A stretch of DNA of 35,359 nt from Stercoripulliclostridium_A sp963642145. GTDB lineage: Bacteria; Bacillota; Clostridia; Christensenellales; DTU072. This document shows positions 16,074 to 25,645 of the stretch, piece after piece; position 1 is the stretch's first letter, and each line of letters opens with the position of its first letter. The notes under the pieces are model-generated. The model was not told the DNA's origin. It did not search any database and saw only the letters and a list, made by a program, of their open reading frames with translations. The stretch is taken from the NCBI GenBank assembly GCA_963642145.1, contig CAVIFU010000016.1:1-35359 (forward strand), given 5' to 3'. The position numbers and the translations under genes were made by a program.

Positions 16074-17807
16074 ATGAGCATTATAGGAATACCTGAAGAC
16101 AAATCGTTTTACATCGCGCTTGCACGGGAAAAGGTGAATGAAGGCGACTATGACCAAGCCGTCAAGTACTATTTCCAAGCCTTGTCGTACGATCCCGATG
16201 ACGAAGACACTCTTTCCGATATAGCGGAAACGTACTTCAAGATGGGCGCTTACCAAGAGAGCGCGTACCTATATGCCAAGATGGTCAATAAGAATCCGAG
16301 GAGTATGTACGCCGTGGCTGCGCTTACCGGATTGTGGTATAATTTTGACGCAAAGCACAAACCGGAGTTCTCCGGCATGAGCGTGAGCGACAAGCAGAGC
16401 GAGAGGATTCTTTTAGACAATTTCACCACCAACAAAAATATGTTAGCCGTTGTCGAGAGGTCGTCGGCGATCGTCGACGCGGAGCGTGCGTGCAAGAATG
16501 CGGGGAATGAAGAGCCGTTCATAGACGCCGCCATGGCGCAAACCATCGCACATCTCGGACGCGCGTACATGTTCAAGGAGCTCGGCATGCCGCGTAACGT
16601 CCTTTTGGAAGCTTCGAACATAAAGCGCGACGATATTTGCTTCAAAGAGGCGCTTGAACTCATAGTTGAAGCGTTCTACAACATAGGCGAGCCGGAAACC
16701 GCACGCAAATATACCGATTACCTCGAAAAACTCGATGAATTCGGCAAAGAAACCGTCAGATTCAGACTTTTCCAAAATTGCAAAGAACAAGGCGTAACCG
16801 ATGAATTTTACGAAAGATATTCTCGGTACGTTAAGCATTATGCGGAGGTCAAAGACGCGGAATGCATGGAACAGCTTGTGAGGATAGCTTTGTTTGCCGG
16901 GTGCATGGAACTCAGCAGAGAAACTGCCTACGAGCTTGCCGAGATTAAGCCGTATGACGTTAACGTTTGGACGCTTATCATGAGCGTGGAGTTGTTGAGC
17001 GGCAATTTAGACGCCGGCAGATCCGCCGTTTGCAAGATGAAAGCCATATATCCCGAGAATCCGCAGGCAGCGTTCATTGCGTTTTTATACGATTGGTACG
17101 CCGAGCAGTGCAAGAAAGGGCACGCGGATAGGGCAAACAAGACTGTATATCAATATGCCAAAACGTATGAATGCGGCAAAGTATTGGAAAACAGGCTACA
17201 AAGTCGCATATTGCGTGTGAACGATAAACCGTACAAGCACACGGCTGACGAGTTGTGGACATATATGTGTCTGTGCGACAGCGATTTAACGACGTTTGCT
17301 CTTCAAGTCGCATGCGAAAGGTATCCCGATCGGGCGTACGAATTTTGCGTCAGAATACTTGCCAATCCGAATTACAGTCCCTCAATCAAACGTCATGCGC
17401 TTCGCGCGATACTGAGAGAATACGAGTGCGTTGACAAAACCATCTCCATCGTTTCGGAGGAAGGGATCTGCACCGTAACTCCCAAGAGCTACGGCACGGA
17501 GCACGGCACTCTCGGCAAAGAAATATATTTATCTGCATATGCGGCTCTTGCCGTAGGCGCCGTACCTGCGGAATCCGATTGTCTTAAAGAAGTGGTAGAC
17601 GAGCTGATGACTTACATCGAAGCCAAACACTGCAAGTGGACGTTCCGCACATACGAAGCCATTGTACATTACGAATATCTGTTGCGCACGGAAGACATCG
17701 GAGACATGCAAGTGTATAGGCAACGTATCTCGGACTTTTACGAAATAACGCAAACCACGTTCCGCAACCGTCATAAAGAAGTGTACGGCAACAAAAAATC
17801 CGACTAA
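16074..17807 (+). CDS. TPR-repeat protein of unknown function
   Basis: This 577-residue soluble protein is nearly all helical. Two clear tetratricopeptide repeats occupy about residues 12-45 (FYIALAREKVNEGDYDQAV) and 46-79 (DTLSDIAETYFKMGAYQES). Weaker helical repeats continue to the end. There is no signal peptide, membrane helix or catalytic motif. It contains many cysteines (for example in CERYPDRAYEFC) that are not arranged as metal sites. TPR proteins act as assembly platforms; its position 53 nt after Hsp33 hints at proteostasis, but this is a guess. GAGGAG is well placed before the ATG. A bidirectional terminator follows. Confidence 0.75.
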   Translation: MSIIGIPEDKSFYIALAREKVNEGDYDQAVKYYFQALSYDPDDEDTLSDIAETYFKMGAYQESAYLYAKMVNKNPRSMYAVAALTGLWYNFDAKHKPEFSGMSVSDKQSERILLDNFTTNKNMLAVVERSSAIVDAERACKNAGNEEPFIDAAMAQTIAHLGRAYMFKELGMPRNVLLEASNIKRDDICFKEALELIVEAFYNIGEPETARKYTDYLEKLDEFGKETVRFRLFQNCKEQGVTDEFYERYSRYVKHYAEVKDAECMEQLVRIALFAGCMELSRETAYELAEIKPYDVNVWTLIMSVELLSGNLDAGRSAVCKMKAIYPENPQAAFIAFLYDWYAEQCKKGHADRANKTVYQYAKTYECGKVLENRLQSRILRVNDKPYKHTADELWTYMCLCDSDLTTFALQVACERYPDRAYEFCVRILANPNYSPSIKRHALRAILREYECVDKTISIVSEEGICTVTPKSYGTEHGTLGKEIYLSAYAALAVGAVPAESDCLKEVVDELMTYIEAKHCKWTFRTYEAIVHYEYLLRTEDIGDMQVYRQRISDFYEITQTTFRNRHKEVYGNKKSD

Positions 17808-17830
17808 CTAAATTATCGAAAACAAAGCAC

Positions 17831-17862
17831 AAAAAAACGAGCTGCGTAAACAGCTCGTTTTT
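17831..17862. terminator. Bidirectional intrinsic terminator
   Basis: AACGAGCTG (17836-17844), loop CGTAAA, CAGCTCGTT (17851-17859), with an A run before and a T run after. It therefore has U-tracts on both strands. It sits between the convergent TPR gene and the PAP2 gene and probably ends both units. Confidence 0.92.
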
Positions 17863-17879
17863 CATGGTGTATTTTGACG

Positions 17880-18902
17880 TTATACTTCATCCGGGACGGA
17901 AACGATTGTCGCGGAATCGGTCGATGCGAGCGGTTCCGTTTCCTCATTATTTTGATACGCCTTGATTTTGCTTGTGAATATCCAACGCACGAGAGCGGCG
18001 GTACCGAGCGCGGCGTAATATCCGAACAAGGTATCCGACAGGTAGTGGGCAGCCATGACCACACGGCTTATAGCCACTATGAGCGTGTAAACTGCCGGCA
18101 CCATCCAAAACACCGGCTTAATCTTTTTGTATTTCGGGAACAAGTCGGGAATGATGATGAGCGAAAAGCTTACGCCTGCCGCCACGGTATGTCCGGAGGG
18201 GAAGGAGTGGAACGCGTCGTGGTCAACGTCCTTGAAGAGTTGCATGTAGTCTGCCGTGCGGAGATCGCTCTTGATCAGAGCGTTAGGGATGTACCAAGGG
18301 GTAAATCCGTCGTAGTTGTAGTTGGGATAGACCGAGAGCAGATTTTCGGGACAGCTTGCGTTGCCGGGAGTCATGGTGCGGAAGCGTTGGCGTGCCCAAA
18401 TCAATTTCATTGCCTGCACGATCAAGTTTGAAGCAACCGCTACGACCACGAGGAACACGGCAAACCAAAAGAGTTTTTTCATATCCTTTTCGGGTACCGC
18501 ATGGAAAGCAAGGACGGTAAGCGCCGTCATGATTGCGGCAAAGAACAGCACGTAAACGATTTTGTAATCCACGGTTGCGCCGATAAAGTTTTTCCAAAAC
18601 CACATATAGAGGGCTACTGCATAACCTGCGTAAACTACCGCTACGGAGCCGATTTTTATAGCGATACGCGTTTTTTTGTTCTTGCCGAAGTTCTGATAGA
18701 AGATAATCGAGCCGGCTACGGGTGCCGTGAGGTAGGTGGGCAATTCCGCAAGTTTTGCAAAGAATTGACCATAGAGCGACTGCGGCGCATACAGAGCCTT
18801 GTTAATCTCCAAATCGAAGAAAGCGGTAATAACGGCAACCGCCACAAAGATCGCGAGCGAAACGCCGATTTCTATCCAACCGCGTTTGGTAATTTTTGTC
18901 AT
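17880..18902 (-). CDS. PAP2-superfamily membrane phosphatase
   Basis: This 340-residue polytopic membrane protein carries the three PAP2 motifs in order: KLIWARQRFR (motif 1), FPSGHT (motif 2) and SRVVMAAHYLSDTLFG (motif 3, with catalytic His and Asp). Around seven hydrophobic segments surround them. A likely substrate is a lipid phosphate such as undecaprenyl diphosphate or phosphatidic/phosphatidylglycerol phosphate; this is not decided by sequence. There is an unusual 40-residue loop rich in Tyr and Asn (VYPNYNYDGFTPWY) between motifs 1 and 2. AGGAGG precedes the ATG. It follows glyS by 30 nt and is probably co-transcribed with it. Confidence 0.88.
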   Translation of the reverse strand: MTKITKRGWIEIGVSLAIFVAVAVITAFFDLEINKALYAPQSLYGQFFAKLAELPTYLTAPVAGSIIFYQNFGKNKKTRIAIKIGSVAVVYAGYAVALYMWFWKNFIGATVDYKIVYVLFFAAIMTALTVLAFHAVPEKDMKKLFWFAVFLVVVAVASNLIVQAMKLIWARQRFRTMTPGNASCPENLLSVYPNYNYDGFTPWYIPNALIKSDLRTADYMQLFKDVDHDAFHSFPSGHTVAAGVSFSLIIIPDLFPKYKKIKPVFWMVPAVYTLIVAISRVVMAAHYLSDTLFGYYAALGTAALVRWIFTSKIKAYQNNEETEPLASTDSATIVSVPDEV

Positions 18903-18932
18903 CTTGAGCCTCCTAAATTTATTTAGACCGCC

Positions 18933-20318
18933 TTACAGCGTAATTTTTTCACCGATATAAGCGGGCAACTCGTCTATATTTATGCGAACTTGTTCCATAG
19001 TGTCCCTTTCGCGCACGGTGACGGTGTTGTTTTCGAGAGTGTCGAAGTCAACGGTAACGCAGTAGGGGGTGCCGATTTCGTCCTGACGGCGGTAACGCTT
19101 GCCGATGCTTGCGGAGGCGTCGTAGGTTGTCGGGAATTTTTTAATCAGCGCGCGATACAGCTCGTCGGCTTTTTCGTTGAGTTGTTTTTGGAGGGGGAGC
19201 ACGGCGACTTTGTAAGGCGCGAGCGCGGGATGAAGGCGAAGCACGACTCTGTTTTCACCGTCGACGGTTTCCTCGTCATAGGCGTTGCACAGTATGGCAA
19301 GGAAGCTTCTTTCCACACCGAGAGAGGGTTCTATGACGTAAGGCACGTACTTTTTGTTGGTTACGGGATCGATATAGCTCAAATCTTTGCCCGATACCGT
19401 CATATGTCTTGTAAGGTCGTAGTCCGTTCTGTCGGCGACGCCCCAAAGCTCGCCCCAACCGAACGGGAATTTGAATTCAAAGTCCGTCGTTGCGCGAGAA
19501 TAGAAGCAAAGTTCATCCTTATCGTGGTCGCGCAAGCGCAAATTCTCGTCCTTGATACCCAAGGATAGCAGCCAATTATGGCAGAACGTGCGCCAATAAT
19601 CGAACCATTCGAGGTCGGTGCCGGGCTCGCAGAAAAATTCGAGTTCCATTTGCTCGAATTCTCTTACGCGGAATATAAAGTTCCCGGGAGTAATTTCATT
19701 GCGGAACGATTTACCTATTTGTCCGATGCCGAACGGCACGCGGTTACGCGTGGTGCGCTGTATGTTTTTGAAGTTCACGAATATACCCTGAGCCGTTTCC
19801 GGGCGGAGATAGACGGTATTTGTCGTGTCTTCCGTTACGCCCTGGAAGGTTTTGAACATAAGGTTGAACTTACGTATGCCGGTGAAGTCGGATTTACCGC
19901 AGACGGGGCATTTGATCTGATGATCGATCACGAATTTTTCCATTTGCTCGTTAGTCCAACCGGCAATGGAGATATCCAAGTGATTTTTTTCGATATACGC
20001 TTCTATCAAATCGTCCGCGCGGTGACGTGAGTGGCAGGATCTGCAATCCATCAAAGGATCGGAGAATCCGCCGATATGACCGCTTGCTTCCCAAACTTTG
20101 GGATTCATGAGGATGGCGCAGTCAACGCCGACGTTCAGGGGATTTTCGGTTACGAACTTACTCCACCAAGCTTTTTTGATATTGTTTTTGAGCTCGACGC
20201 CGAGAGGACCGTAGTCCCAAGTGTTGGCTAATCCGCCATAGATTTCGCTTCCGCTGTAAATGAAGCCGCGATTTTTGCACAAAGCGACGAGTTTATCCAT
20301 CGTTAATTTTTCTGACAT
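18933..20318 (-). CDS. glyS: Glycyl-tRNA synthetase, single-chain dimeric (alpha2) type
   Basis: This 461-residue class II synthetase charges tRNA-Gly and is of the alpha2 type shared with archaea/eukaryotes and some Gram-positives. It is not the E. coli alpha2beta2 type. It has the N-terminal GSEIYGGLANTWDYGPLGVELK, then a zinc-binding-looking region with CRSCHSRHR and CPVCGKSDF, motif 2 around FRNEITPGNFIFRVREFEQMELEFF, motif 3 EPSLGVERSFLAIL, and the HGTP anticodon domain. An upstream start five codons earlier is possible, but GAGGT before the ATG at 20318 favours that one. Its promoter is at 20348-20376. A matching tRNA-Gly gene lies at the start of the window. Confidence 0.97.
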   Translation of the reverse strand: MSEKLTMDKLVALCKNRGFIYSGSEIYGGLANTWDYGPLGVELKNNIKKAWWSKFVTENPLNVGVDCAILMNPKVWEASGHIGGFSDPLMDCRSCHSRHRADDLIEAYIEKNHLDISIAGWTNEQMEKFVIDHQIKCPVCGKSDFTGIRKFNLMFKTFQGVTEDTTNTVYLRPETAQGIFVNFKNIQRTTRNRVPFGIGQIGKSFRNEITPGNFIFRVREFEQMELEFFCEPGTDLEWFDYWRTFCHNWLLSLGIKDENLRLRDHDKDELCFYSRATTDFEFKFPFGWGELWGVADRTDYDLTRHMTVSGKDLSYIDPVTNKKYVPYVIEPSLGVERSFLAILCNAYDEETVDGENRVVLRLHPALAPYKVAVLPLQKQLNEKADELYRALIKKFPTTYDASASIGKRYRRQDEIGTPYCVTVDFDTLENNTVTVRERDTMEQVRINIDELPAYIGEKITL

Positions 20319-20347
20319 AACTACCTCAAACAAAATTTGATAAATAC

Positions 20348-20376
20348 ATAATAAACATATTTACCTCTTTTGTCAA
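20348..20376 (-). promoter_or_regulatory. Promoter of glyS
   Basis: On the minus strand: -35 TTGACA (20371-20376), 17 bp, then TATTAT (20348-20353), about 30 nt before the glyS start. Too little leader exists for a T-box riboswitch. On the plus strand a TATAAT at 20377-20382 may serve the divergent deacetylase gene, but it lacks a clear -35. Confidence 0.8.
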
Positions 20377-20405
20377 TATAATAAAGTATCGACGTTCAAA
20401 AAGGT

Positions 20406-21131
20406 ATGAAAAAGGCAGGCGCAAAGAACAAAATATCGGTAACCGTAACCGCAAACGTCATCATTGCGGTGGTGCTTATAGCAATATGCTTGGCTTCCGC
20501 CGGAGGCGCGACGCAAGCGGCAACGGCGTGGGATCAAGCCGTCTACCGCGGCAACGAGGACAAACCGGAAGTAAGTTTGATGTTTAACGTATATTGGGGT
20601 ACGGAATACATATCGGGGATACTCGAAACGCTCCGCGCGTACGGAGCGAAAGCGACGTTTTTCGTAGGCGGAAGTTGGGCTGCAAAGAACGCCGCAACGC
20701 TTGTAGCAATCGCGTCCGACGGGCATGAAATAGGTTCGCACGGCTATAATCACCGCGACGCGGACAAACTCGACTACAAGCAAAACGCGGACGAAATAAC
20801 CGTAACGCACAAGCTTGTCAAAGAGCTTGCGGGAGTCGAGATGAATTTGTTCGCGCCGCCTTCGGGGGCAATAGGCAAAGAGATGTTTCGCGCCGCCTCC
20901 GACAACGGTTACCGCGTAATAATGTGGAGTCGCGATACTATCGATTGGCGCGACAAAAACGCGGATTTGGTATACAAAAGAGCCACTGACGGTATCCGAA
21001 ACGGCGAGTTAATTCTAATGCATCCGACCGAGCACACGCTCAAAGCGCTACCCGAAGTGCTCAAATTTTTCAAAGAGAACGGCTATACCGCGGTCACCGT
21101 TACGTCGTGTATTGCGCCGTCCGAGGCGTAG
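20406..21131 (+). CDS. Polysaccharide deacetylase-like membrane-anchored protein (YlxY-like)
   Basis: This 241-residue protein has an N-terminal signal anchor (residues 9-38) and an extracellular NodB-type domain. Motif 2 is GHEIGSHGYNH, with the two metal histidines. APPSGAIG corresponds to motif 3, and LILMHP to the last motif. The first motif, usually TFDDG, reads LMFNVYWG, so the catalytic aspartate pair is lost. This substitution resembles the sporulation-associated YlxY group, and YlxY sits just before mlpA in Bacillus, as here. The protein may be a non-catalytic binder or use altered chemistry. The SD is weak (AAGG adjacent to the ATG) and the leader is short. Confidence 0.82.
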   Translation: MKKAGAKNKISVTVTANVIIAVVLIAICLASAGGATQAATAWDQAVYRGNEDKPEVSLMFNVYWGTEYISGILETLRAYGAKATFFVGGSWAAKNAATLVAIASDGHEIGSHGYNHRDADKLDYKQNADEITVTHKLVKELAGVEMNLFAPPSGAIGKEMFRAASDNGYRVIMWSRDTIDWRDKNADLVYKRATDGIRNGELILMHPTEHTLKALPEVLKFFKENGYTAVTVTSCIAPSEA

Positions 21132-21200
21132 AATATCCGATCGCGCAGGGGGAGAACGCGCAAAAAGTCGGGCGCGCGCAAATTTAATTATAATATTCCT

Positions 21201-21229
21201 TGAATTTATTTCTCTAATGGTATATACTG
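21201..21229 (+). promoter_or_regulatory. Promoter of the M16 peptidase-spoIIIE-recA unit
   Basis: TTGAAT (21201-21206), 17 bp, TATACT (21224-21229), starting RNA about 23 nt before the ATG at 21259. A second TATAAT lies at 21190-21195, preceded by a GCGCGCGC block and TAAT but no recognisable -35. It may be a decayed or regulated copy of the CGCGC-spacer promoters. Confidence 0.7.
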
Positions 21230-21258
21230 TATACGAGTAATTCCGTCGAGGAGATTTT

Positions 21259-22527
21259 ATGAATAAATTACACGTATTCCCTAACGGTCTCAGACTGTGT
21301 TTATATAAATCCGACTATACGCGCAGCGTGTCCGTCGGCGTCTATGTCGATGCCGGCGCCGTATACGAGAGCGAGCGCGAGTCCGGCATATCCCATTTCA
21401 TAGAGCACATGATGTTCAAAGGCACGGCAAAGCGTACCGCTTTCGACATTGCGGACGAGATGGAGAGTCTCGGCGCGCAAATCAACGCGTTCACGGCGCG
21501 CGAGATGACGTGCTACTACACCATTTCCACATGCGAGCACCTCGTAAGTTGCGTTGACGTGCTGTCGGACATGTTTTTCGATTCCGAATTCTCCCCCAAG
21601 GAGATGGAGAAAGAGAAAAAAGTCGTCATGGAGGAAATCCGCAGTGCGGAAGACGATCCCGAAGACGTTTGCGCGGAGGGACTTGCCACGGCGCTATACG
21701 GCAACAGCGTCATGGGTAGACCCATTCTCGGCGATCCGCATAACGTAAGCACGTTTACGCGTGAAGACATTTTGGCGTATGTGGGCAGGCGGTACGTTCC
21801 GTCGTCTACGGTTATTTCCGTTGCCGGGTATTTCGACGAGCAAGAGGTTATCGATCTCATAGGCGAAAAGTTTGCGTCGAGATTCCAAAATACGATAATT
21901 CCGACGCGTTCGGAGCGAGTTGCCGAGCTTAACGGTCAATTTGTCAAATTCAAGCAGTTGGAGCAAGCCAACGTCGGTTTTGCCTTCCCTGCGTACGGAT
22001 ATTCGGACGAACTCAGGGATTCCGCCATACTTGTTTCCAACGTATTCGGCGGAGCCATGTCGTCGAGACTGTTTCAGAGCGTCAGGGAGCAAAAAGGGCT
22101 TGTTTACGACGTTTACGCCTCCACGAGCGCGTATGTAAATAACGGCGCGATCTCCGTTTATTTCGGCGCGAGTCCGCTTAATGTCGGCGCGGCAACGGCT
22201 ACGGTAGGCGCCGAGATACGCAAGCTCATGTCCGGCGGTCTTACACAAAAAGAGCTTAATAAGGGCGTTGAGCAGCTCAAAGCTTCCGTCGTATTGGGAT
22301 CGGAGAGCGCGGTGTCGGTTATGCGCGCGAACGGCAAAAACGTCATTCTTACGGGTAAGCTTTTCGATGTGGACGGTCGTCTTGCGAGCATCGAGTCAAT
22401 CACATCGGACAAGGTAGCCAAGGTAATAGCCGAGGTATTCGATTTCGATCGAGTAGCCTCGTCATACGTCGGACCGGAAACCGACGTCAACGTGCACGAC
22501 ATCATAAGAGGAGTGAATAATGGCTAA
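21259..22527 (+). CDS. mlpA: M16-family zinc peptidase (MlpA/YmxG type)
   Basis: This 422-residue protein has the inverted zinc motif HFIEH (H46, E49, H50) typical of pitrilysin/processing-peptidase enzymes. The third ligand candidate E126 is in MEEIRSAEDDPED. The C-terminal half is the second, non-catalytic lobe, with RLFQSVREQKGLVYDVYAS. No signal peptide is visible, so it is cytoplasmic. In Bacillus the orthologous mlpA lies between ylxY and the dap/spoIIIE region, matching the neighbours here. GAGGAG precedes the ATG, and the end overlaps the next gene by 8 nt. Its natural substrate is unknown. Confidence 0.92.
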   Translation: MNKLHVFPNGLRLCLYKSDYTRSVSVGVYVDAGAVYESERESGISHFIEHMMFKGTAKRTAFDIADEMESLGAQINAFTAREMTCYYTISTCEHLVSCVDVLSDMFFDSEFSPKEMEKEKKVVMEEIRSAEDDPEDVCAEGLATALYGNSVMGRPILGDPHNVSTFTREDILAYVGRRYVPSSTVISVAGYFDEQEVIDLIGEKFASRFQNTIIPTRSERVAELNGQFVKFKQLEQANVGFAFPAYGYSDELRDSAILVSNVFGGAMSSRLFQSVREQKGLVYDVYASTSAYVNNGAISVYFGASPLNVGAATATVGAEIRKLMSGGLTQKELNKGVEQLKASVVLGSESAVSVMRANGKNVILTGKLFDVDGRLASIESITSDKVAKVIAEVFDFDRVASSYVGPETDVNVHDIIRGVNNG

Positions 22528-25500
22528 AAATAATTATTCCGCACGTTCCGGTAAAAACAGAATTATAAGTTACGTATTGTTCGGACTGTCCGCGCTTTTG
22601 ATTTTGCTTTTATGCATAGCGGGTAGTCGGAGTTTTGTGTACGGCGTGTTCGGATACGCCGTCTACGCGTACATACCGATGATGGTTGTCAGCGCGATAC
22701 TCCTTATCGCCGGCAGAGCGCCGACGGTCAAGCCACTGCGCGCGGTGTTGTACGTCGCGCTGTTCATAATGGCGGTTACCACGCTACACATAGGCTTGTC
22801 CAAAGAGTTGCTTGCGAGCAACAACTATTTGTCGGCTTCGTATTCGTCCAAGACCGTCGGAGGAGTGCTCATAGGGCTTATCGCGTCGCTTTTCAAGCTC
22901 ATATGCGTCGATAGTTACGCCTGGATGCTGGCGGTATCGTTTGTAATTACCGCGCTTCTCGGGCTTGTCGCGTTGTATCCGCTCATTGCGGTTATTACGG
23001 ATAGGGGAAGCAGGGAATCCAAAAAGAAAGCTTCCGTACCGACCGTTACGAACAAGAGCACTTTAGAACCCGTCGTTCCGAGTACGGGCAGTAACCGTTA
23101 CGGCAGGGAAGACAGCGGCATATACGATTTGAGCGGCACAAAAGGCGAAAGCGTGGATTTATCCGAGAATCCGATAGACATTAAGGGCGCGCGCTACAAA
23201 GGCAGAGGCGCAAGCATTTTATTCGGAGACGAGCCGTATACGGACGCAAATTCCGAGCGCAAATCTCCGAGCGGATATTCTGTTTTGGAGAATCTCGGGC
23301 GCGACGGCGTCAATTACGCCATAACCAACCAAGAACGCGCCAGACTGTTTGACGAGAATTTAGGCAGGAAGTCGAACGAGGAGGAATATAACGAGCGTTT
23401 CGGCGGCGGCAAACTTGACGGAGCCTACGCGAGCACGAAAACTTCGTATAACGAAGACGGCGACGAGCAGTACGTTCCGCGTACCGAGCGCGTTGTGCCG
23501 AACGCAAGCGGATTATACGAGCAAAGCGCGCAGTCTTATAGAGCGCAACCGACGGAGCCGGCGTACGCACCGCAAAAATCCGATACATCCTATCGCGATC
23601 GTTATGAAAACGCCGTCAGACAATCCGGTTTCGACGCTGAAAGCAATAGGGGTGGCGGAACCGCTTCCGCGCAAGGTTACGCGGAGCAAAAGAATGCGGA
23701 AACAGCGAACACCGCAAATTTCACCGATAGGAATTCCATGCTCGATTATATTCGCCGTCCCATGTCTGCCGAGGAATACGGCAGCATGAATTTGGTCAGG
23801 GAAATTCCCTCCGACAAAGAGGACGTCTCCGCAAACGTCGTTACCGAAGCGGTAGAGCCGGACGAAGAGAATGACAACGTCCGCGCATATCGTCCGACAT
23901 ACGCCGAGCCGTCGAACGCAAGGGAGAACGCATATACATCGAATAGCGATTACACCGCGCAGGCAAAGACCCAAAAGCCCGTTTTTACGTCGGAGATAAT
24001 GCGCAAAGCGGACGAACCGGAACTTGCCAAGCAGGCGCGAATGAATGAACGCGCGACAAACGCAACGCAAGCGCAACAGGCGCAAACTTCCGCCAAAGAG
24101 CCGAACAAAGAGCCCGAGCGTCGCTATGTGCCCAAGCCCTACAAAGCTCCGCCGTACACGTTGTTACGCGATTACGGCGAAGGTTGCGGCAACGTACCTC
24201 CCAATTATGAGGAAATCAAGTATAAATTAGAGGAAACAATGCGGGAATTCGACGTGCCCGCCACGGTGGAAAAGGCTGTCAGAGGTCCGAGCTTTACCAT
24301 GTACTATCTAAAACTCGGTCCCGGCTACAAAATCACCAAGATAATGTCGATCAAAGAGAATCTCAAAATGCGTCTCAGAGTCAAGAACCTGCGCATACTT
24401 GCTCCGATAGAGGGTTGCGACAACTTCGGCGTGGAGATCCCCAACGAAACTCGCGACAAAGTAGGCTTGCGCTCGGTAATCGATAACGACGCGTTCCGCC
24501 AAAAGTCGGACGGCGTACAAGTAGCATTCGGCAAGACGATCGACGGTAAACCTTATGTTGCAGACCTTGCCAAGATGCCTCACTTGCTTGTCGCGGGCGC
24601 TACAGGTACGGGCAAGAGCGTGTTTCTCAATTCGCTTATCACGAGCATATTGTTCAAGTATTCGCCGGAGGACGTCAGATTTATACTCATCGACCCCAAA
24701 CGCGTGGAACTCAGCGTGTACAGAGGCTTGCCCAACTTGCTTATCAAGGAAACGATTAAGGAGTCCAACCACGCCGTCAACGTACTCAAATGGTTGACGC
24801 AGGAGATGGACAGACGTTACAAATTCTTTGAGGAAGTCGGCTGTTCCAACATAGACCAGTACAACAACATGATCCGCGATAAGAACAAGGATCCCAAGAT
24901 GTACAGGATAGTTCTTATCGTAGACGAGATGGCTGATCTTATGATGACGTGCAAAGACAATACCGTCGAGGAATGTATCGTGCGTATCGCGCAGTTGGCA
25001 AGAGCGTGCGGTATACACATGGTAATCGCCACGCAACGCCCGATAGTCAAGGTTATAACGGGTCTTATCAAGGGTAATATTTTGCATAGGGTAGCGTTTA
25101 CAGTCAAGAGTAACCAAGACTCGCGCGTTATTTTGGACGACGGCGGCGCGGAAGAGCTTTTGGGTTACGGCGATATGTTGTATTCCTTCCCGTCTAACCT
25201 TGTGCGCATGCAGGGCGCGCTCATAGAGATCGACGAGATCAAAGCCGTATGCGACTACATCAGAGCCAATAACGAAGGCGATTTCGATGAAGAACTCGTC
25301 AAGATAGTCACGCACGAACCGCCCAAGCCGGAGACTGCCGAAGAAAAGAGTCAGGCAAGGGAAGAGGAACGCGACGCCGATTTCGAGAGATTATTGCGCA
25401 AGGTGCTCAAATCGTTTATATTGGAGCAACGCGCGTCCGTATCGAGCGCGCAAGCGTCGCACCACGTCGGCTACATCAAGGCGCGCAAACTTGTAGACGC

Positions 25501-25645
25501 CATGGCAGAGCGCGGATTCCTGAGCAAAGGCGACGGCGCAAAGCCGAGGGACATACTTATAACTCTCGACCAATATTATGAACTTTTCGGTAAGGATGGC
25601 GATATGGACATAAATACAACGGAGGATGACGTTACCGATGAATAG
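22520..25645 (+). CDS. spoIIIE: DNA translocase FtsK/SpoIIIE
   Basis: This 1041-residue membrane-anchored motor pumps chromosomal DNA through the division or sporulation septum. Residues 1-160 hold about four membrane helices. A low-complexity linker of some 390 residues (roughly 165-555) rich in Ser, Glu, Arg, Tyr, Asn and Gln follows; it is longer than in B. subtilis. The RecA-like motor has Walker A GATGTGKS (693-700) and Walker B VLIVDEMADLM. The C-terminal winged-helix gamma domain (about 955-1020) recognises orienting DNA repeats. The ATG is preceded by AGAGGAG and overlaps mlpA. The gene could equally be named ftsK. Confidence 0.94.
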   Translation: MAKNNYSARSGKNRIISYVLFGLSALLILLLCIAGSRSFVYGVFGYAVYAYIPMMVVSAILLIAGRAPTVKPLRAVLYVALFIMAVTTLHIGLSKELLASNNYLSASYSSKTVGGVLIGLIASLFKLICVDSYAWMLAVSFVITALLGLVALYPLIAVITDRGSRESKKKASVPTVTNKSTLEPVVPSTGSNRYGREDSGIYDLSGTKGESVDLSENPIDIKGARYKGRGASILFGDEPYTDANSERKSPSGYSVLENLGRDGVNYAITNQERARLFDENLGRKSNEEEYNERFGGGKLDGAYASTKTSYNEDGDEQYVPRTERVVPNASGLYEQSAQSYRAQPTEPAYAPQKSDTSYRDRYENAVRQSGFDAESNRGGGTASAQGYAEQKNAETANTANFTDRNSMLDYIRRPMSAEEYGSMNLVREIPSDKEDVSANVVTEAVEPDEENDNVRAYRPTYAEPSNARENAYTSNSDYTAQAKTQKPVFTSEIMRKADEPELAKQARMNERATNATQAQQAQTSAKEPNKEPERRYVPKPYKAPPYTLLRDYGEGCGNVPPNYEEIKYKLEETMREFDVPATVEKAVRGPSFTMYYLKLGPGYKITKIMSIKENLKMRLRVKNLRILAPIEGCDNFGVEIPNETRDKVGLRSVIDNDAFRQKSDGVQVAFGKTIDGKPYVADLAKMPHLLVAGATGTGKSVFLNSLITSILFKYSPEDVRFILIDPKRVELSVYRGLPNLLIKETIKESNHAVNVLKWLTQEMDRRYKFFEEVGCSNIDQYNNMIRDKNKDPKMYRIVLIVDEMADLMMTCKDNTVEECIVRIAQLARACGIHMVIATQRPIVKVITGLIKGNILHRVAFTVKSNQDSRVILDDGGAEELLGYGDMLYSFPSNLVRMQGALIEIDEIKAVCDYIRANNEGDFDEELVKIVTHEPPKPETAEEKSQAREEERDADFERLLRKVLKSFILEQRASVSSAQASHHVGYIKARKLVDAMAERGFLSKGDGAKPRDILITLDQYYELFGKDGDMDINTTEDDVTDE

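Noticed and set aside
20319..20376. T-box riboswitch upstream of glyS
   Set aside because: The leader is only about 30 nt, far too short, and no T-box or specifier stem is seen.
24308..25315. Long antisense frames opposite spoIIIE, proS, rimO and others
   Set aside because: They are shadows of strongly conserved genes on the other strand, with no SD and no recognisable protein.
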